Below, in pieces: positions 55,101-64,000 of a stretch of 64,000 nucleotides of DNA. Source of the DNA: Dreissena polymorpha. Lineage: Eukaryota; Mollusca; Bivalvia; Myida; Dreissenidae. Within the stretch, counting starts at the first letter, position 1. Every line of letters starts with the position of its first letter. The notes beneath the pieces are model-generated. The model worked only from the letters and a program-made list of their open reading frames with translations, did not search any database and had not been told where the DNA came from. The stretch spans positions 22,425,809-22,489,808 of the forward strand of contig NC_068356.1 in the NCBI RefSeq assembly GCF_020536995.1. Reading direction: 5' to 3'. Position numbers and translations under genes: made by a program.

Positions 55101-58096
55101 AAACATGGCCGCCAGTGGGCGGGGCATTTTTCTCTATATGTATATAGTGAAAACATGTGAACACTCACATTTTTGGCCCAATTTTCATGAAATTTGGTCA
55201 GAAAATTTGTTTCTTTGATATGATAGTTGAGTTTTAAATGATTGGTTTTATATATATCACATAATTAATGCCATAATTATTGCCCTAAGATTGTCCAAAT
55301 TTTCATTGTATTATACAAAATCCTTGTAAACACTCTAGAGGTCACAATTTTGTTTCAGATTTTATGAATCTTGGTCATAATATTTATTTTTGTTAGCAAA
55401 GTTTGATGTTTGGTAAGGGGGGTCAACTCAAAATATAGGCCACCAGGTCAAATCTTACAAAAACAAAATCACTCCATATGCCAGAGTTTTGGTTCAATAA
55501 TGATGAAACTTGACCAGGATGTTTGTCTGGACAATATCTAGGTCAAGTTTGATGTTTGGTAAAGATTGAATGAACTGACTCCTCTCAGGTGAGCGAACTA
55601 GGGCCATCTTGGCCCTCTTGTTTATCTTCTTAACACATTTTTGTGGTACAGTTACAGGTATAAGAGAAACAAAAAAGCAACATTTGTATGTCCTTAACAT
55701 GTATGAAAACCAATGTCCCGAGCTCTTGAACAGGTGCTTATTTTGGTGGTGTCTGTTAACATTAACTGCCTCAAGAATGTTATTATCCCTATGAAGTAAT
55801 TTTCCTTAAATGATATAACTTAGTGTGTGTTAAGTGATTGTTATTACATTAGAAACAGAAGTCTCAAGAGAGCAGTGGTCTTGTGGTAGGATGCTGGTCT
55901 AGGAATTGGGAGGTCCCTGGTTCCAAACCTTCTCAGACCATTGGCATTATTCTCAGCAATAAATTAATCCCATGTTTACTCCTCTAAACCCATGGGTATA
56001 AATAGTTACCTGTGAGTGAAATAAGCCAATGTGCATTGGCTGCATACTGCAACCAGTGTGAAGAAACATATCCCAGCGATCAGGGGGGCATTGTGCAAGT
56101 GAGCTGAAGATGTACCGTAATCAATATCAGACAATAAAGTTTTATATAGTTTTATATAATATAAACCCAACCTTTACGTTAAAGCCTTAAAGGGATCTTT
56201 TCACGGTTTGGTAAATTGACAAAATTGAAAAAAGTTGTTTCAGATTCGCAACTTTTCGGTTTAGTAATGAAATTTCTGAGGAAACAGTATTACTGAGCAT
56301 TTGCCATGGTCTAATATAGCCATTATATGCATCTTTTGACGATTTAAAAACCTAAAAATTATAAAGCGTAGCAATGCGTAACAATTGAATAATTTGGAGA
56401 GTTCTGTTGTTGTCGTTTAAATTTGTTAAACTACGAAGATTGCTTATATAACGTATAAAATATGCAACTTATGTATGCTTGGCAGGATAGCTCAGTTGGT
56501 TAATGCGTTTTTACTTCAGGATTCCGGGGGTCACTGGTTCAAGCCCTGCTGCAGGCTACTTTTTTTTCCTTTTTTAAATTTTATTTTTTATTTTATACTG
56601 GAGCTTTTAAAATTCAATGTTTACATTTATCAATATAAAGCATTTAATGACAAACTTCAAAACATGTCAAAATCTGTGAAAAGGCCCCTTTAATAGAGCA
56701 TTGCCTCTGTCCCCAGGAGATAGATGAGCTGTTGTCTGGCAGCCTTACTCAGCAGGATGAGGAGGATGTGCTCTCTGAACTGCAGGACATCATTAAGGTA
56801 GCGGGACTGCATGCAACAGTGGGGAAGCTTAAACTCTTTCAGTGCTAGAAATGAATTTTGAAGGCCTTTGCAAACAGTTTGGATCCAGATGAGATGCCAC
56901 AGAACGAAGCGTCTCATCAGGATCCAAACTGTTTGCTATTCTGATAGTATTCTTTGAAAAAATCGAAGAAAATGCTAATTTTAGAAATTCAGGAGACGAC
57001 ATTTAAGCAGACGACAAATTTCCCAGCATGCAAAGGGTTAAACCTACTTGTGTTTATTTACACATAATAGATGCCTAAGCAGTTGTCAATTATGTTTTAT
57101 TGAATCTACTCTGTTGCATGCATGAGCTCTTGTAAAAAGTTTGTGAAATTGACAATAGTAGATGATAATGGTTGTGATTTTCAATTAATGGAAATAAATA
57201 CTTAAACATTATCAATGGATGTTTTTTGAGGCATGGATGGTGAAACCCAAATACATCAATGTGTTGGAAGGTGCCGGCTTTGTTGCCTGCTGAGAAAATA
57301 TTGAATGTGTGCTTTGTGTTGTTATAACAAATTGTTGCAAGTTGGAAAAGTGTCTATTTTTTCCTAATTTAAAAAGTTAAATAATTATTGATTTAAAGCA
57401 TTTATGAAAATTATAATTCAAAGAAAATCACATTTCCAACTAGTTAATTAATTGTGACAATAGGGACTACTAGAAGATATGTTACATTGTTTTAGAATTT
57501 AGAGTTGCATGACTTAGTTCACAAAGATAATATAATTATTATAATGGTAATAATATTAACATTGACATTGTTGTAAATGGCCATAATGTAAATTGCACAA
57601 GTGTGTCTGCTCTCAGGAGTGCCTGCCAGCTGTTGGGGAGGAGGAAGGCACCCTGGATCTACCTGAGGTGCCTGCAGGAGAGCTTAAAGGTCAGTTACCC
57701 ATGGGCATGTCACGCTGTGTAGTGGATTTGTTTTGCAATTTGCACTAAAATGTTCTTGTTTTTTAGCAGTTTTCATTGTAAAAAAGACATTATAAATGAG
57801 CCTTGTTCTGAGAAAACTGGGCTTAATGCATGTGCGTAAAGTGTCATCACAGATTAGCCTGTGCAGTCCGCACAGGCTAATCAGGGACAACACTTTCCGC
57901 CTAAACTTGATTTTTGGTAAGTAGGGACTTCCTTGAAACTAAAAATACCATACAAGCGGAAAGTGTCGTTTATTTAAATAATGTTTGAAAAAAATCCCAG
58001 GAAATGGGCTGCGAAATGATGGTGAATTTACTCTTTTCAGGGAAAACAAAAGCAAGGAAGGAAAAACATGAACAAGAAGCAATGCTGGCATCCTGA
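49196..58096 (+). CDS. CHMP6: CHMP6 / VPS20, ESCRT-III subunit (complete)
   Basis: Exons 49196-49267, 49737-49846, 51342-51429, 51740-51826, 52989-53054, 56717-56797, 57617-57689 and 58041-58096 join in phase to 210 codons plus TGA; the human protein has about 201. CHMP6 links ESCRT-II to CHMP4 assembly on endosomes and drives membrane scission. MGKLFSK keeps Gly2 for N-myristoylation, and KKQSRVTEQDKAVL matches human KKQSRVTEQDKAIL. Basic helices follow (ELKNQRDKLKQLQKK, KAKLLLRKKKFGE, QIEKMDGQLENIERM). Then VHDLEFVQIEAEVVKGL, MFSIETVEKLMEETREAAEY, EIDELLSGSLTQQDEEDVL, and an acidic tail with LDLPEVPAGEL, the family's MIM2-type region (human IELPEVPSEPL). All splice sites are GT-AG. It is head-to-head with PIGX and appears intact. 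Confidence 0.96.
49268..49736 (+). other. CHMP6 intron 1, nothing recognised
   Basis: AT-rich; donor GTAAGT and acceptor TTTTTCAG. Confidence 0.6.
50198..50395 (+). mobile_element. tRNA-derived SINE in CHMP6 intron 2
   Basis: GAGGTCGCTGTGGTGCAATG + GATAGGTGTCC resembles a tRNA 5' half with an A-box. GGTCATGGGTGTGATCCC is B-box-like. The tail has GGGAGCGTTCTTTAGAATTC, GACACCAAGTACTGGTTC and GGAAACGGACTCAATAGCG. Confidence 0.7.
50430..50717 (+). mobile_element. ATGCCCCC-hairpin element, apparently full length
   Basis: The 5' hairpin is TATGCCCCCGAAGGAGGGCAT, followed by GACCGTCCGTCTGTCTTTCC. The body has GAAAAATGCTCATAACTTC and GGTCAAGGTCATCCTTCAAGG. It ends GACAAACACATCTCTTGTTT. A reverse copy is at 44750-44995. 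Confidence 0.85.
50718..51069. mobile_element. GTACCC-family element, left end missing
   Basis: The body (TTTGTAAAATGACCTCTTTA) parallels TCTGTAAAATGGCCTCTAT in 29749-30186. The right end TTAGTAGTACCCAAGCCGTC + AATGACCAATCGAG matches the TIR. A duplicated right end lies near 50985-51003. It abuts the 50430 element, with its left end lost. Confidence 0.65.
51070..51341 (+). other. End of CHMP6 intron 2, nothing recognised
   Basis: AT-rich; it ends CTTATTTCAG. The plus-strand frame that enters the exon at 51342 is a shadow of the exon in another frame. Confidence 0.5.
51430..51739 (+). other. CHMP6 intron 3, nothing recognised
   Basis: AT-rich; donor GTTTGT, acceptor TTTTCATAG. Confidence 0.6.
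52100..52785 (+). repeat. 29-bp tandem repeat, ~23 copies, in CHMP6 intron 4
   Basis: The unit TATGCCATAGGAATAAGTCA + AACTACTAG is nearly identical across copies, with CTACTAC and TTCTAG variants. Two shorter 23-bp units that lack CTACTAG lie at the edges. High identity indicates a young or homogenised array. Confidence 0.95.
53240..53795 (+). mobile_element. CCTCCGCC-hairpin core-repeat element with three ~185-bp units
   Basis: The 5' hairpin TATCCTCCGCCATAGGCGGA + GGGATAT is followed by GTCCGTCAGTCCGTCCGGC. Units carry GGAGCCATATCTTGGAAGTG, GATTTTATTGAAACTTGGTA and AGTTATGGCCCTTTGT. The end is GAATTTGCTTGTTATT. It lies in CHMP6 intron 5. Confidence 0.85.
54084..55623 (+). mobile_element. 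AGCTCACCTGA-family core-repeat element, apparently full length
   Basis: It starts with a perfect hairpin TTAGCTCACCTGATTGC/TCAGGTGAGCTT, then GTCCGTCGTCCGTCCGTCC. About seven ~190-bp cores follow (AAACATGGCCGCCAGTGGGC, GAACACTCTAGAAGTCAC, CCAATCATCATGAAAGTTGG). It ends CTCAGGTGAGCGAACTAGG and TTGGCCCTCTTGTTT. The best whole copy of the family in this window. Confidence 0.88.
55868..56110 (+). mobile_element. tRNA-derived SINE, second family
   Basis: The head AGCAGTGGTCTTGTGGTAGG + ATGCTGG contains an A-box; GGTCCCTGGTTCCAAACC contains the B-box. The tail (AACCCATGGGTATAAATAG, GAAATAAGCCAATGTGCATT) differs from the 50198 family. Confidence 0.7.
56187..56693. mobile_element. TTAA-flanked TIR element carrying a tRNA-like module
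   Basis: TTAA lies at both edges (56187-56190, 56690-56693). Ends AGGGATCTTTTCACGGTTTG and GTCAAAATCTGTGAAAAGGC + CCCT are inverted. TTAA duplication is the piggyBac signature. The 0.5-kb body has no transposase and contains the tRNA-like sequence at 56481-56552. It ends 23 bases before the CHMP6 exon at 56717. Confidence 0.75.
56481..56552 (+). other. tRNA-like sequence inside the TTAA element
   Basis: GGCAGGATAGCTCAGTTGGT is a classic tRNA 5' half with an A-box. GGTCACTGGTTCAAGCCCTG is a B-box and T-arm. GCAGG near the 5' end can pair with CCTGC at the 3' end. The anticodon arm is irregular and a T-run follows, so it is more likely a Pol III promoter module than a working tRNA. Confidence 0.55.
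56829..57041. mobile_element. TTAA-flanked palindromic MITE
   Basis: TTAA lies at 56829-56832 and 57038-57041. Ends TTAAACTCTTTCAGTGC and GCATGCAAAGGGTTAA are inverted. The centre is a long hairpin (GCAAACAGTTTGGATCC ... GGATCCAAACTGTTTGC). No coding capacity. It lies in CHMP6 intron 6. Confidence 0.75.
57042..57616 (+). other. Rest of CHMP6 intron 6, nothing recognised
   Basis: AT-rich; ends GTCTGCTCTCAG. Confidence 0.55.
57796..57975. mobile_element. Fold-back MITE-like element in CHMP6 intron 7
   Basis: GAGCCTTGTTCTGAGAAAAC + TGGGCTTAATGCATG, then GATTAGCCTGTGCAGTCC/GCACAGGCTAATC, and GGACTTCCTTGAAACTAAAA. Same family as 7105-7340, with the right terminal arm missing. Confidence 0.75.
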
Positions 58097-58129
58097 TGAC
58101 AAAAAAAGATTTGACCTGTGTCATGCAAA

Positions 58130-58135
58130 AATAAA
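58130..58135 (+). promoter_or_regulatory. Candidate poly(A) signal of CHMP6
   Basis: AATAAA lies 34 bases after the stop codon. This would give a very short 3' UTR; further AATAAA copies downstream (for example near 60702) are alternatives. Confidence 0.35.
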
Positions 58136-58315
58136 ATGTATGCGGTATAGGCCTGCATAGTTCCAGACCAGCCTGCGTATCTGTGCAGGCTGGTTAGGAG
58201 CTTCCATGTCTGCAAAAACACTTAATTTTTTGTTTGGTCTCGTAAGGAGACAGGGTTGCTCCTGAAAGACTGGATTGAAGGGCATAAGACCAATTTTTGC
58301 ATGATGCGGGTCCAT
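58136..58315 (+). repeat. Hairpin-type interspersed repeat
   Basis: CCAGACCAGCCTGCGTATC / GTGCAGGCTGGTTAGGAGC arms, then GGGCATAAGACCAATTTTTG. Family of 10966-11163. It begins just after the CHMP6 stop. Confidence 0.7.
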
Positions 58316-58319
58316 GATG

Positions 58320-59045
58320 ATAATATTGTTTGTGCTACCATTTACTTGAAAACCTTACTATATAATATAACATAAAACCAATTCCATACATACATGCTTC
58401 TGTTCTGTGTTAATGTATCTAGAAAATGTTACTTTCATTATAGTCTATTTCAATGAAATTTACAATATAATGTTAGTGTGTTTACTCTCATAAGAAAACA
58501 GTTATAAATTAATGGAAAAAAAAATTGGTAAGATAAGAAGAAATCAGAAAAAAATTATAGAAGGCATAATGTTTTGTAAATAATTTTATAATTTTCAATG
58601 CATTTAGGGATTATGTTTCATTTTGAATAACAGGCCGCAAATCAAGTTCAGTTACAGTTGTGAATATTTGTTGCGGATATCTGCCGTTTTAGACATCTAC
58701 ACTCTGATACATGATATCATTCTACTGCTGAACCGGGTCAATGTTATTAAAGCTTCTTGGGGAGAATTCCAGTAAATTTCTTAAATGCATTTAACCAACT
58801 TTATTACATGTTAAAATTTCTCGTTAGAGCTTAATGAATACCTGCCTGACCCAAAAATATTTATTTTATTTACTCTTAGGATAAGGAGCATGTGTATTTT
58901 TGGATAAATATTTAGATATTATGTGAATTTATCTTTAAAAGATTTGAAAGGAATCCCTCAATGGATATTGTGGCATTCATGTTGTATTCCTTGTTGATAT
59001 GATGGGAACTGAGACATACAAAAGTAGCCTAGATTTGACAACTGC
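58320..59045. other. Intergenic, nothing recognised
   Basis: AT-rich with short frames only. Confidence 0.55.
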
Positions 59046-59049
59046 TTTG

Positions 59050-59880
59050 AGCTCCTTATTTTTATGTCCTCGTTATAAAAAGGTGGTACATATGAAGCAG
59101 TCGCACTGTCAGTCTGTACGTGCAAACATCTGTACTGAGAGTTCTTGGAGGGACATCTGAAAATTCCTGTCATAACTTCCAAAACTTTGCCATATATGGA
59201 TGGATTTTAAAATAGACTGGCATCTAAACTGTCATAAGACAACACATGAAATCCGTCTCCCTGCCTTAAAGGTCAAGGGCACACTTAAAGGTCAAAGAAT
59301 AAATTTGGCCCTAAAACAGCTTGAAAATCATGTTTTTACTATAACTTTTAATGTAACAAATGTAAATCATGACAATGTGTTGCTTGTAACATGGGTCTCC
59401 TCACCTGAAAGGTTCATGTCTCAGATGTCAAAATTCGAATTTGGATATGAAATAGCAGAAAATGTCCTGTCTCAGCAAAAAGTTTGTCATTTAGAAATGA
59501 TTTTATATATAAAACAACATAATAGCAAACCATCATAGGCCATGTGTTAGGGTGTTAACTAATTTTTTTCCCTACCTCAAAGGTAAAAATCACTTGTGGA
59601 GGTCAAAAGTTAAATATATCTCTAAAAAAAACTTATACGTATTCTAACCTTGTCATTCATTTTGCAAATTAAACATAAATTTCCACTAATAGCAGTTATA
59701 AGGAGGTGAAGTATGAAATGTATCGCTTGTCTGCCAACCTGAAAGGTCAAGTTCACACTAAAGGGACAAAAGTCAAAATGTTAAATAAAACATTCAAGCT
59801 TGCTTTTGACAGAAGTGGAGTTTTGAGATAAAAGTGGAATGTGGTGGTATCCATGCCCAATGCGCACATATCTTGTTATT
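59050..59880 (+). repeat. Degenerate AGGTCA-type element
   Basis: TGTCCTCGTTATAAAAAGG starts a diverged copy. GTCAGTCTGTACGTGC stands where other elements have GTCCGTCCG. Three loose units follow with AAAGGTCAAGGGCACAC, AAGGTCAAAGAATAAATTTG and CTGAAAGGTCAAGTTCACAC. It ends CACATATCTTGTTAT. A 112-codon frame within (59200-59538) has no recognisable content. Confidence 0.5.
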
Positions 59881-59884
59881 ACAT

Positions 59885-60970
59885 ATTATGCATAAAGTTA
59901 AATCTCAGTTGACATATGATTAAATTCATAATTGTTTATTTATATTGTTACTGTCATATAAAACTGACTCCTTTCCTTGATGTCCGTTCAGCAGAGAATA
60001 TGCTGGAGAGAAACCTCGGTCTTTGATTTCAATTATAGTGTAAGCATCCATCTCTAGACAGGGAAATAGTTTTGCGAGTTGAATAAACCTTGTCAGCCAA
60101 TCACTTGAAAAATAAGATGGAACTTTTATCCACTCCAGCATCTTTACCTCAAATTAAAAAATACATGTTAGATAACATGGATTGTTCCTGATGATGTAAA
60201 GTTCTTCATGTGCAACTTTTATTAAAAACCGATTAAGATCTACGTCTTGCTTCCAACGCTGCCCGAAGCCAATCTCGTGACATTCACATGGAATATATTG
60301 TGATGCAAAAAATAAAAACAAGCATTTTGTATCTCATTAAATCTATGCTTCCATACCACATCTGGTCATTTTGGCTATTGCTATAAGGAACACCGATTTT
60401 GTTGGGGTTAATAACTTTATTTTTATAAAATATTAATTGATTTTGAGTATTTATGTGGTTTTAATATATAGTCATGAACTGCTTTGAATATTCATCAGTC
60501 CTTTGACAACTATTTATTTTATCTTGTTAAATGATTTGAATAATTCCAAACAAATATATACTCAACACGTTAACAGTAAGAAGATATTGTTGGGTAACCA
60601 TGTTGGAAATTGAAAGGGGTTGTCTAATTGTGGAACTGATTATGTTTTTTATTATTATACAGCTCTTATGTATTTATATGCAATTTTTAATGTCAATAAA
60701 TCCTTATTTAATGCGAAAATAATGTGATGTTTGTTCTTGTCATTAACAAAGCAGACATTATTTTCAATAATGTACTAGTGTACAAACACATTGAAAAGAA
60801 AACAGACATGCTTACAGGTGAACAATATGTATAACAAGGTATGATTATTTTTATACTGAAATAACTACTGATAGTTTTGACCTTAATAAAAGGTGTTTTA
60901 AAAAAGTCACTAAAGCTAAATGTGAAGAATCTTAAATTCTAAATATCAAGGATTACATTTTTAAGCTGCT
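59885..60970. other. Intergenic, nothing recognised
   Basis: AT-rich. A 71-codon minus-strand frame at 59926-60141 has no match that I can name. Confidence 0.45.
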
Positions 60971-60974
60971 TTCT

Positions 60975-61345
60975 TGTGGAAAGCTTGCTAAAGATGTTGC
61001 AAGTTCTAGTGTATGTGGAAAGCTTGCTAAAGGTGTTGCAATGGTCTAGTGTATGTGGAAAGCTTGCTAAAAGTGTTGCAATGGTCTTGTGTATGCGGAA
61101 AGCTTGCTAAAGATGTTGCAATGGTCTAGTGTATGTGGAAAGCTTGCTAAAGATGTTGCAAGTTCTAGTGTATGTGGAAAGCTTGCTAAAGGTGTTGCAA
61201 TGGTCTAGTGTATGTGGAAAGCTTGCTAAAAGTGTTGCAATGGTCTAGTGTATGTGGAAAGCTTGCTAAAGGTGTTGCAATGGTCTAGTGTATGTGGAAA
61301 GCTTGCTAAAAGTGTTGCAATGGTCTAGTGTATGTGGATGTTTGT
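60975..61345 (+). repeat. 40-bp tandem repeat, ~9 copies
   Basis: The unit TGTATGTGGAAAGCTTGCTA + AAGGTGTTGCAATGGTCTAG repeats with AGG/AAG/AGA variants. Two units read CAAGTTCTAG instead of CAATGGTCTAG, and these two-unit blocks recur, showing a higher-order pattern. Confidence 0.92.
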
Positions 61346-61439
61346 GTCCAAGCATGTGTGAACTGTAACGTAATTATTCATCAGGCAATTACCAGTAAAA
61401 AATTACCACATAAGTTCCCCCATCATAAGAACACACATC

Positions 61440-61900
61440 ACATTTAGCACTCATCTCACTTTTTCAAAGATCAAGGTAACCATTAGGGGCAAAAGGTCAA
61501 GTTTGGACATAACATATATGCATCCAATCTTGTTTTGACTACTGGGTATAATTTTTTCATTCATTATCCAATTTAAAAATAACAGACCACAAATGTTGAC
61601 CATCATAAAACAACATTTTAGGTGTAATGCCCATGTCCCTGTCTAAAAGGCCCAGGTCACAGAGGTCAAAGGTCAAATTCCGCCATAAAACAGCTTCTCT
61701 GGACAGTACCTTTATAATGCATCATGCAATTTTATAGTAACTAACCAAAAATATTCACCATCATAGCACTCCGTAACACATGTTAACACTTGTCTCCATA
61801 CTTCACAGTTATAGGCCACAGCGAGGTCAAAGGTCAATACATACGTATTAAATAATGTATGCAGGTTCAAGCTTTTCGGAACCATACTTTTTTCATGAAT
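61440..61900 (+). repeat. Degenerate AGGTCA-type repeat units
   Basis: Three diverged ~180-bp units share CACATTTAGCACTCATCTC-like text, AGGTCAAAGGTCAA and CATCATAAAACAACATTTTA. A DR1 half-site pair (AGGTCAAAGGTCA) is kept at two places. Confidence 0.5.
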
Positions 61901-62010
61901 AATGCAATTTTTAAATTACTTAAGAATAAATTTTAACATCGAAAGACAACATGTCATGGGTTACACCCATATCCATATCTCAAATTTTAAGGTAACTGTT
62001 TTAGGTCAAT

Positions 62011-64000
62011 TTTTAGCTCACCTGATTGCTCAGGTGAACTTTTGTGACTGGTCTTTGTCCGTCGTCTGTCCGTCCTTCAGTCTGCATTTGTTCTTAAACA
62101 CTCTAGAGGCCACATTTATTGTCCCATCTTCATGAAACTTGGTCAGAAGCTTTGTCCCAATGAAATCTTGGTTGAGTTCGAAATTGGGTCGTGCCGGGTC
62201 AAAAACTAGGTCACTAGGTAAAAAAAAAGATGAAAACTTGTAAACACTGTAGAAGTCACATTTCATGCCCAATCTTCATGTAACTTTGTCAAAATGTTTG
62301 GCTTAATAATATGTTGGTTGAGTTCAAAAGTGGTTCCGGTCCGTTGAAAAACATGGCCGCCAGTGGGCGGGGCATTTTTCCTTATTTGGCTATAGAGAAA
62401 CCTTGTAAACACTCTAGAAGTCACAATTTTTGCCCAATCATCATGAAAGTTGGTCAAAACTTTGGTTTTATTGATATCTCGGACGAGTTCGAAAATGGTC
62501 CAGATCAGTGAAAAAACATGACCGCCAGTGGTCGGGTCATTTTTCTCTATATGTATATAATGAAAACATGTGAACACTCTAGAATTCACATTTTTGACCC
62601 AATTTCCATCTAATTTGGTCAGAGCATTTTTATCCTTGATATGAGAGTTTAGTTTGAAAATGGTTCCGGTCAGTTGAATAACACAGCTGCCAGGGGGGGG
62701 GGGGGGCCAGTTTTCCTTATTTGGCTAAAGAGAAACCTTGTAAACTTTCTTGAAGTCACAATTTTTGCCCAATCATCATAAAAGTTTGTAAAAACATAGG
62801 TTTTATTGATATCATTTTCATTTTTGGTCTAATTTTCATGAAATTTGGTCAGAACATTTGTTTCCTTGATATGAGAGTTGAGTTTGAAAATGGTTCCGGT
62901 TAGTTCAATAACATGGCTGCCGGGGGGGGGGGGCATTTTTCCTTATTTGGCTATAGAGAAACCTTGTAAACACTCTAGAAGTCACAATTTTTGCCCAATC
63001 ATCATGAAAGATAATCAAAACATTGGTTTTATTGATATCTCGGACGAGTTCGAAAATGGTCCAGATGGGTGAAAAAAAATGGCCGCCAGTGGGCGGGGCA
63101 TTTTTATCTATATGTATATAGTGAAAATATGTGAACACTCTAGAAGTCACATTTTCATTTTTGGCCTAATTTTCATGAAATTTGGTCAGAACATTTGTTT
63201 CCTTGATATGAGAGTTGAGTTTGAAAATGGTTCCGGTTAGTTCAATAACATGGCTGCCGGGGGGGCATTTTTCCTTATTTGGCAATAGAGAAACCTTGTA
63301 AACACTCTAGAAGTCACACTTTTTGCCCAATCATCATGAAAGATAATCAAAACATTGGTTTTATTGATATCTCGGACAAGTTCGAAAATGGTCCAGATCG
63401 GTGAAAAAACATGGCCGCCAGTGGTCGGGTCATTTTTCTCTGTATGTATTTAGTGAAAACATGTGAACACTCTAGAAGTCACATTTTTGGCCCAATTTGC
63501 ATGAAATTTGGTCAGAACATTTTTATTCTTGATATGAGAGTTGAGTTCAAAAATGGTTCTGGTCAGTTGAATAACATGGCTGCCGGGGGGCAGTTTTCCT
63601 TATTTGGCTATAGAGAAACCTTGTAAACACTATAGAAGTCACAATGTTTGCCCAATCATCATGAAAGTTGGTCAAAACATTGGTTTTATTGATATCTCGG
63701 ACGAGTTCGAAAATGGCCCAGATCGGTGAAAACACATGGCTGCCAGTGGGCGGGCATTTTTCTCTATATGTATATAGTGAAAACATGTAAACACTAGAAG
63801 TCACATTTAGGCCCAATTTTCATGAAATTTGGTCAGAAAATTTGTTTCTTTGATATGAGAGTTGAGTTTGAAAATGGTTCCGGTCAGTTGAATGACATGG
63901 CCGGCTGGGGGGGGGGGGGGGGGCATAAAAGCTTGTGAACACTCTAGAAGTCACATTTTTTGCCCAATCATCATGAAACTTGGTGAAAAGATTGGTTTTA
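62011..64000 (+). mobile_element. AGCTCACCTGA-family core-repeat element, runs off the window
   Basis: The hairpin TTAGCTCACCTGATTGC/TCAGGTGAAC and GTCCGTCGTCTGTCCGTCC start it. Then ten or more ~190-bp cores follow, several with poly-G runs (up to 17 G near 63907) in place of the CCAGTGGGCGGGGC segment. Frames repeating with the unit are artefacts. The 3' end is beyond 64000. Confidence 0.85.

Noticed and set aside
56481-56552. A functional tRNA gene
   Set aside because: The A and B boxes are good, but the anticodon arm is irregular and the sequence is embedded in a TTAA-flanked repeat, so a repeat-borne Pol III module is more likely.
62030-63816. Many 64-108-codon frames on both strands near the window end
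   Set aside because: They repeat with the ~190-bp core units of the AGCTCACCTGA-family element and also appear in 34899-35336 and 54336-55168.

Overview
The window is eukaryotic, intron-rich, AT-rich and packed with repeats. Split genes with GT-AG introns, PIGX and CHMP6 orthologues, and many interspersed elements carrying GTCCGTCCG runs and AGGTCA-rich core repeats together suggest a bivalve mollusc, most likely a Dreissena-like mussel. The species is inferred from style of repeat, not proven.

Layout. (1) 280-18116 (+): the 3' eight exons of an M3-family metallopeptidase homologue (oligopeptidase A / thimet type). Its zinc-binding HExxH is replaced by SEMGN, so it looks like a pseudo-peptidase. 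Its introns hold a ~1.95-kb 21-bp minisatellite, several core-repeat elements, nested insertions and a 1.27-kb non-autonomous hAT element with a perfect 8-bp target duplication. (2) 18.4-22.5 kb: a core-repeat element, a 57-bp tandem array and a LINE reverse-transcriptase tail. (3) 22537-24070 (-): a four-coding-exon gene for a 216-aa secreted, Pro/Lys/Gly-rich protein with two related two-cysteine modules, not recognised. (4) 24.4-38 kb: mostly non-genic, with MITEs, a LINE tail, a TIR family with GTACCC ends, reverse-orientation core-repeat elements and one possible signal-peptide ORF. (5) 38237-42396 (+): a two-exon gene for a 303-aa protein with a Tudor-like N-terminus, a Pro/Val/Ala-rich linker and a C-terminal coiled coil. 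(6) 43-45 kb: an old hAT relative holding another insertion. (7) 45068-48977 (-): PIGX, a GPI-mannosyltransferase I subunit, without its C-terminal membrane exon in view. (8) 49196-58096 (+): complete eight-exon CHMP6 (ESCRT-III), head-to-head with PIGX across 218 bp. (9) 58.1-64 kb: repeats, ending in a large core-repeat element that runs off the window.

PIGX (ER, GPI anchors) and CHMP6 (endosome, membrane scission) have no known joint pathway; their pairing probably reflects a shared promoter. No operon, CRISPR array, or retroviral or LTR element was recognised. Exon joins were derived by hand from splice motifs, reading phase and family similarity.
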